Shown here in pieces: positions 61,392 to 64,000 of a stretch of DNA of 64,000 bases. The position numbers and the translations under genes are program-made. The notes under the pieces were generated by a model. It saw only the letters and a program-made list of their open reading frames with translations. It was not told the DNA's origin and searched no databases. The stretch comes from Ricinus communis (taxonomy: Eukaryota > Streptophyta > Magnoliopsida > Malpighiales > Euphorbiaceae): positions 13,081,001-13,145,000 of the forward strand of contig NC_063263.1 in NCBI RefSeq assembly GCF_019578655.1, in the 5' to 3' direction. Within the stretch, counting starts at the first letter, position 1, and each line of letters starts with the position of its first letter.

Positions 61392-61984
61392 GCTTGTTCG
61401 ATGCCAAAAATTTACGGCTAGGTCGGTGATTTGTTCAATTAGATAGGCTATATATTCATTCTTTACACGATCAGAAATTGAAAATGGGATTATGTAATCG
61501 TTAGAGTTGTAAAAAAAAAAAAAAAGGAAAAAAGAAAAGTTATCCTGTATCATGTTAAAAGGTTGAGTTGAACTGGGTTTTGCTCATCCTGTTCGTACAT
61601 GTTGCTTCTTGGTTTCTTGTTATTTTTCCTCTTTCCTTCTTTTGTATGAAAAACATTATTAGGTGATGAGTCCTGCAAAGGGAGTGTAGCTACCTACCCC
61701 AGAATCATGTATCATATCCAATTTACGTTCTTCCAGTTTCTAATTTTTATCCTACAAGACTCGACAGGAGCTTACTGCCTCGCCGTTGTAAATGGTAAAA
61801 GATGTTATCGATGATATATAGGGTTCTGCTCCAGGGAAATCCTTTCTTCTTACTCTGGATGAAACACTAAATGTCGAGTTATTAGAGAAGAAGAAGAAAT
61901 GAATATACAAGCAACACATTAATTAAATAAAGAAAACCGAAAGAGCCCATTATATAGTAATTGAGAAATAATTTACATACATAT
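61392..61984. other. Convergent 3' region between kinesin and UGT genes
   Basis: About 590 bases shared by the 3' untranslated regions of two genes pointing at each other. An A tract lies at 61,511-61,525. Nothing else was recognised. Confidence 0.6.
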
Positions 61985-63373
61985 TTATTTAACTAAGTTA
62001 ATAAAGGCATCGAGTGCAGCCGCTGAAGAAAGTGGAAATCCATATCCAAATTTAGCACCAAATGCCTTGGCTCTTTTCTTCATTTCCTCATCTCCCATCA
62101 GTTTATCTATTCCCTCCACAATCACATCTTTTCTCACCATCACTGATAAATCATCTGACACATTATACCCCAACTTAAGATGGCTCACTACCAATTTGGC
62201 ATCATAGTATTGGTCACCCCTCAATGGCCATGCTAAAAATGGCACCCCACGTCCTATTCCCTCCATTGTAGAATTCCAACCCATGTGTGATAAAAACCCA
62301 CCTGTTGAGGGATGGCTCAGTATCAGCAACTGTGGTGCCCATCCTCTTATTATCAATCCCCTTTCACCCACTCTCTCACTCATTCCATCTGGGTAGGCGT
62401 ATCCTTCTTCATTTGGGTCTCGTCCCCGACCCGCATTTTCTCGAAGCACCCATATGAATGGATGGGTTGAGGCCTCTAATGCTTCCGCCAATTGTGGATA
62501 TTCCTCTTTAGTGAGGTCCACTGAACTACCAAATGACACGTAAAGCACTGAGCCACGTGGCTTTGAATCTAGCCATTGGATCACACCTTCCTCGGTTATG
62601 TTAGCCGATCTATTTGTTCTGATTTGACTATCATGAACCAGGGAACCAGCTGACTTCCAGTACTCCTCGGGGAAAAGTGGGCCCACGCCCCAAACTGGCT
62701 TTTTAACTTCATTAGATATGTAATTAAGGAATGGACGCTCAAGATCATCGCACGTGTTGATCATCAAGGCAATGGAAGCCTGCGTATCATTAACCCAAGG
62801 TGGCTGATCACCGGGCCCAGGTAGGCCTGTCTTCTTCTTGTCTTTAGGAGGTTGAGAAGATGGCCGGCGTTTAAGATCGGAGACGGTTAGAGCCATATCA
62901 TGGGGTAAACCAGGGAGTGGGAGGAAATCAATATCTTGAGGATGGGCCTTCCATGTAGCATACTCCATGGCTGCTGAGCATGCGCCCGAAGTGAAGAAGC
63001 CAATTGTTGGAACATCAAATATGTGGAAAATATGAGCCGACCAACTAATAACAACAAGAACATCAACGATAGCAGAAAGGGGTTTGTTGGGTCGGGAAGA
63101 GAGAAGATTTTCAAGAGACAGATGCATTTGGTTGCGACTGTCAGGGTGCATAGGCACAGGTAGCTGTTGGGGTCCTGTGGGAGAAGGGATGTCAACTACT
63201 TCGACGAGTGGCAGTTGACGAAAAGAAGAGGGAACAGAGGAAGAGAGAGTGGAGAAGATGACAAGGGTGGCTTTGTAATTGCGAGAAGCTATCAGCTGAC
63301 ACAGTTCCATACATGGAAATAAATGGCCTTGCCCAAAAGCCGGGAGTATTAAAATCTCTCCTCCGCTCGACAT
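61985..63373 (-). CDS. UDP-glycosyltransferase family 1 (plant UGT)
   Basis: Cytosolic enzyme that transfers a sugar from a UDP-sugar to a small hydrophobic acceptor. Intronless, 462 residues, normal for plant UGTs. The N-terminal half is the acceptor domain, with the catalytic histidine at about 17 (AFGQGHLFPCMELCQL). The C-terminal PSPG box spans about 345-388 (WAPQLLILSHPSTGGF ... GWNSTMEGIGRGVPFLAWPL, RGDQ). It ends in DQ, which favours UDP-glucose over UDP-galactose by family rules. At the usual HCGWNS position this protein reads HMGWNS, so the box cysteine is replaced by methionine. VLYVSFGSSVDL matches the family's YVSFGS motif. The linker between domains contains a basic, Pro-rich insert (KRRPSSQPPKDKKKTGLPGP). 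The acceptor cannot be told from sequence. Convergent with the kinesin gene. Confidence 0.94.
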   Translation of the reverse strand: MSSGGEILILPAFGQGHLFPCMELCQLIASRNYKATLVIFSTLSSSVPSSFRQLPLVEVVDIPSPTGPQQLPVPMHPDSRNQMHLSLENLLSSRPNKPLSAIVDVLVVISWSAHIFHIFDVPTIGFFTSGACSAAMEYATWKAHPQDIDFLPLPGLPHDMALTVSDLKRRPSSQPPKDKKKTGLPGPGDQPPWVNDTQASIALMINTCDDLERPFLNYISNEVKKPVWGVGPLFPEEYWKSAGSLVHDSQIRTNRSANITEEGVIQWLDSKPRGSVLYVSFGSSVDLTKEEYPQLAEALEASTHPFIWVLRENAGRGRDPNEEGYAYPDGMSERVGERGLIIRGWAPQLLILSHPSTGGFLSHMGWNSTMEGIGRGVPFLAWPLRGDQYYDAKLVVSHLKLGYNVSDDLSVMVRKDVIVEGIDKLMGDEEMKKRAKAFGAKFGYGFPLSSAAALDAFINLVK

Positions 63374-63466
63374 ACTACTCTTTTAATTATCAATCAGTAT
63401 ACACACAGACGCCAAGATGAAGAAGAACAAGGTGCTGACGACTGAATATCAGAAAGAAGAGTTTGC

Positions 63467-63473
63467 CTTATAG
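63467..63473 (-). promoter_or_regulatory. Possible TATA box of the UGT gene
   Basis: The minus strand reads CTATAAGG about 95 bases before the start codon. It is imperfect, so this is a weak call. Confidence 0.35.
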
Positions 63474-64000
63474 GCGCATTCGACTGTAATAACTACTGGT
63501 CTGCTTGTGTTCATGGGAGAGGGTTTGACAGTTAGGTGAAGCCACCATAGGTATAATCACTACGACCCTTTTACTGTTACTTTCTTTGTAATCATAACTG
63601 ATGATGGACCAGACATTCAAGACCCATTTTAATTTGCTGGATCCAAATTTTTGCGATCGTGAAAGCCAGAAAAGAAAAAAGGACAGTGTTTTGTCATGTT
63701 TGTAGGAAAACAAAAAAATTTGGCACCAATTTAATTTCATGCGGATGATAATTTTATAAAGTAGAAAAATCAAATTTATTAATGGCTTTGGGATACAATT
63801 TAAGAAATTGTCCACTTGGAGATGGATTAGTGAGAGAATACTTATTTTTCTTAAAAGAGCTTATTACACTATCAAAAAGGAAAACTAATTTATCCTATAG
63901 TGTAATTAAATAAATAAAAAACTATATAATGGCTTATAAGAATTAAAAATAAAAAAGGAGAATATATTATGTTTATATAAGAGGTGCTAAAAAAGGGGTT
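63474..64000. other. Upstream flank of the UGT gene
   Basis: AT-rich DNA to the right edge of the window. A minus-strand open frame covers much of it but has no recognisable motif and is probably chance. Confidence 0.5.

Noticed and set aside
63468..63815. Minus-strand 115-codon frame upstream of the UGT gene
   Set aside because: It lies in the UGT promoter region and has no recognisable domain; AT-rich composition explains the Phe, Ile and Lys bias.
1..64000. CRISPR arrays, operons, bacterial defence systems or clustered biosynthetic pathway
   Set aside because: This is intron-rich plant nuclear DNA. Direct repeats found are microsatellites, LTRs and AT-rich elements, and neighbouring genes belong to unrelated processes.

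Overview
The window is nuclear DNA from a flowering plant, most likely a core eudicot. The genes have many short introns with GT...AG borders. The intergenic DNA is very AT-rich, with plant transposon remains and a decayed piece of chloroplast DNA. The protein sequences look closest to woody or Malpighiales-type eudicots (Euphorbiaceae or Salicaceae), but that placement is only an impression.

Layout from left to right. (1) AT-rich repeat DNA, then a ferulate 5-hydroxylase (CYP84A) gene on + at about 2.1-3.9 kb. (2) A gene-poor stretch with a diverged duplication. (3) A seven-exon minus-strand gene for a mitochondrial DUF1640/CCDC90-type membrane protein (6.5-10.8 kb), head to head with a plus-strand gene for a protein with nine CCHC zinc knuckles (coding 13.5-16.0 kb). 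(4) AT-rich DNA holding a chimeric, decayed plastid insertion (rpl16 joined to rpoB, 18.7-19.1 kb). (5) A secreted GH9 endo-beta-1,4-glucanase (+, 22.0-24.8 kb). (6) A small secreted eight-cysteine HyPRP/LTP-like protein (-, 27.1-27.4 kb). (7) An acidic protein of unknown function (+, 29.1-29.9 kb). (8) A plastid fructose-bisphosphate aldolase (+, 30.9-32.8 kb). (9) A repeat-rich gap with a LINE RNase H relic and a roughly 650-bp tandem AT-rich repeat. (10) A double B-box protein of the BBX18/BBX19 type (-, 38.6-40.5 kb). (11) A long gap containing a complete but dead Ty1/copia retrotransposon (48,285-52,865) with matching 5-bp target duplications. (12) A thirteen-exon kinesin-7 gene (+, 55.4-61.4 kb), convergent with an intronless UDP-glycosyltransferase (-, 62.0-63.4 kb).

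The genes do not form a pathway or operon. Several touch the cell wall (syringyl lignin through F5H, glucan trimming through GH9, possibly cell-plate or microtubule work through kinesin-7), but this looks like coincidence of neighbourhood. The notable large-scale pattern is conserved gene order: kinesin-7, B-box gene and plastid aldolase (and probably the GH9 gene) sit in the same order as in two paralogous Arabidopsis blocks on chromosomes 2 and 4. Exon joins below were read by eye. For every multi-exon gene the reading frame closes across all joins and matches family proteins. I found no evidence of a novel multi-gene system. The most unusual items are the chimeric plastid insertion, a GC-AG intron in the aldolase gene, the tandem repeat family ending in CGACTAGT, and the uncharacterised acidic protein.
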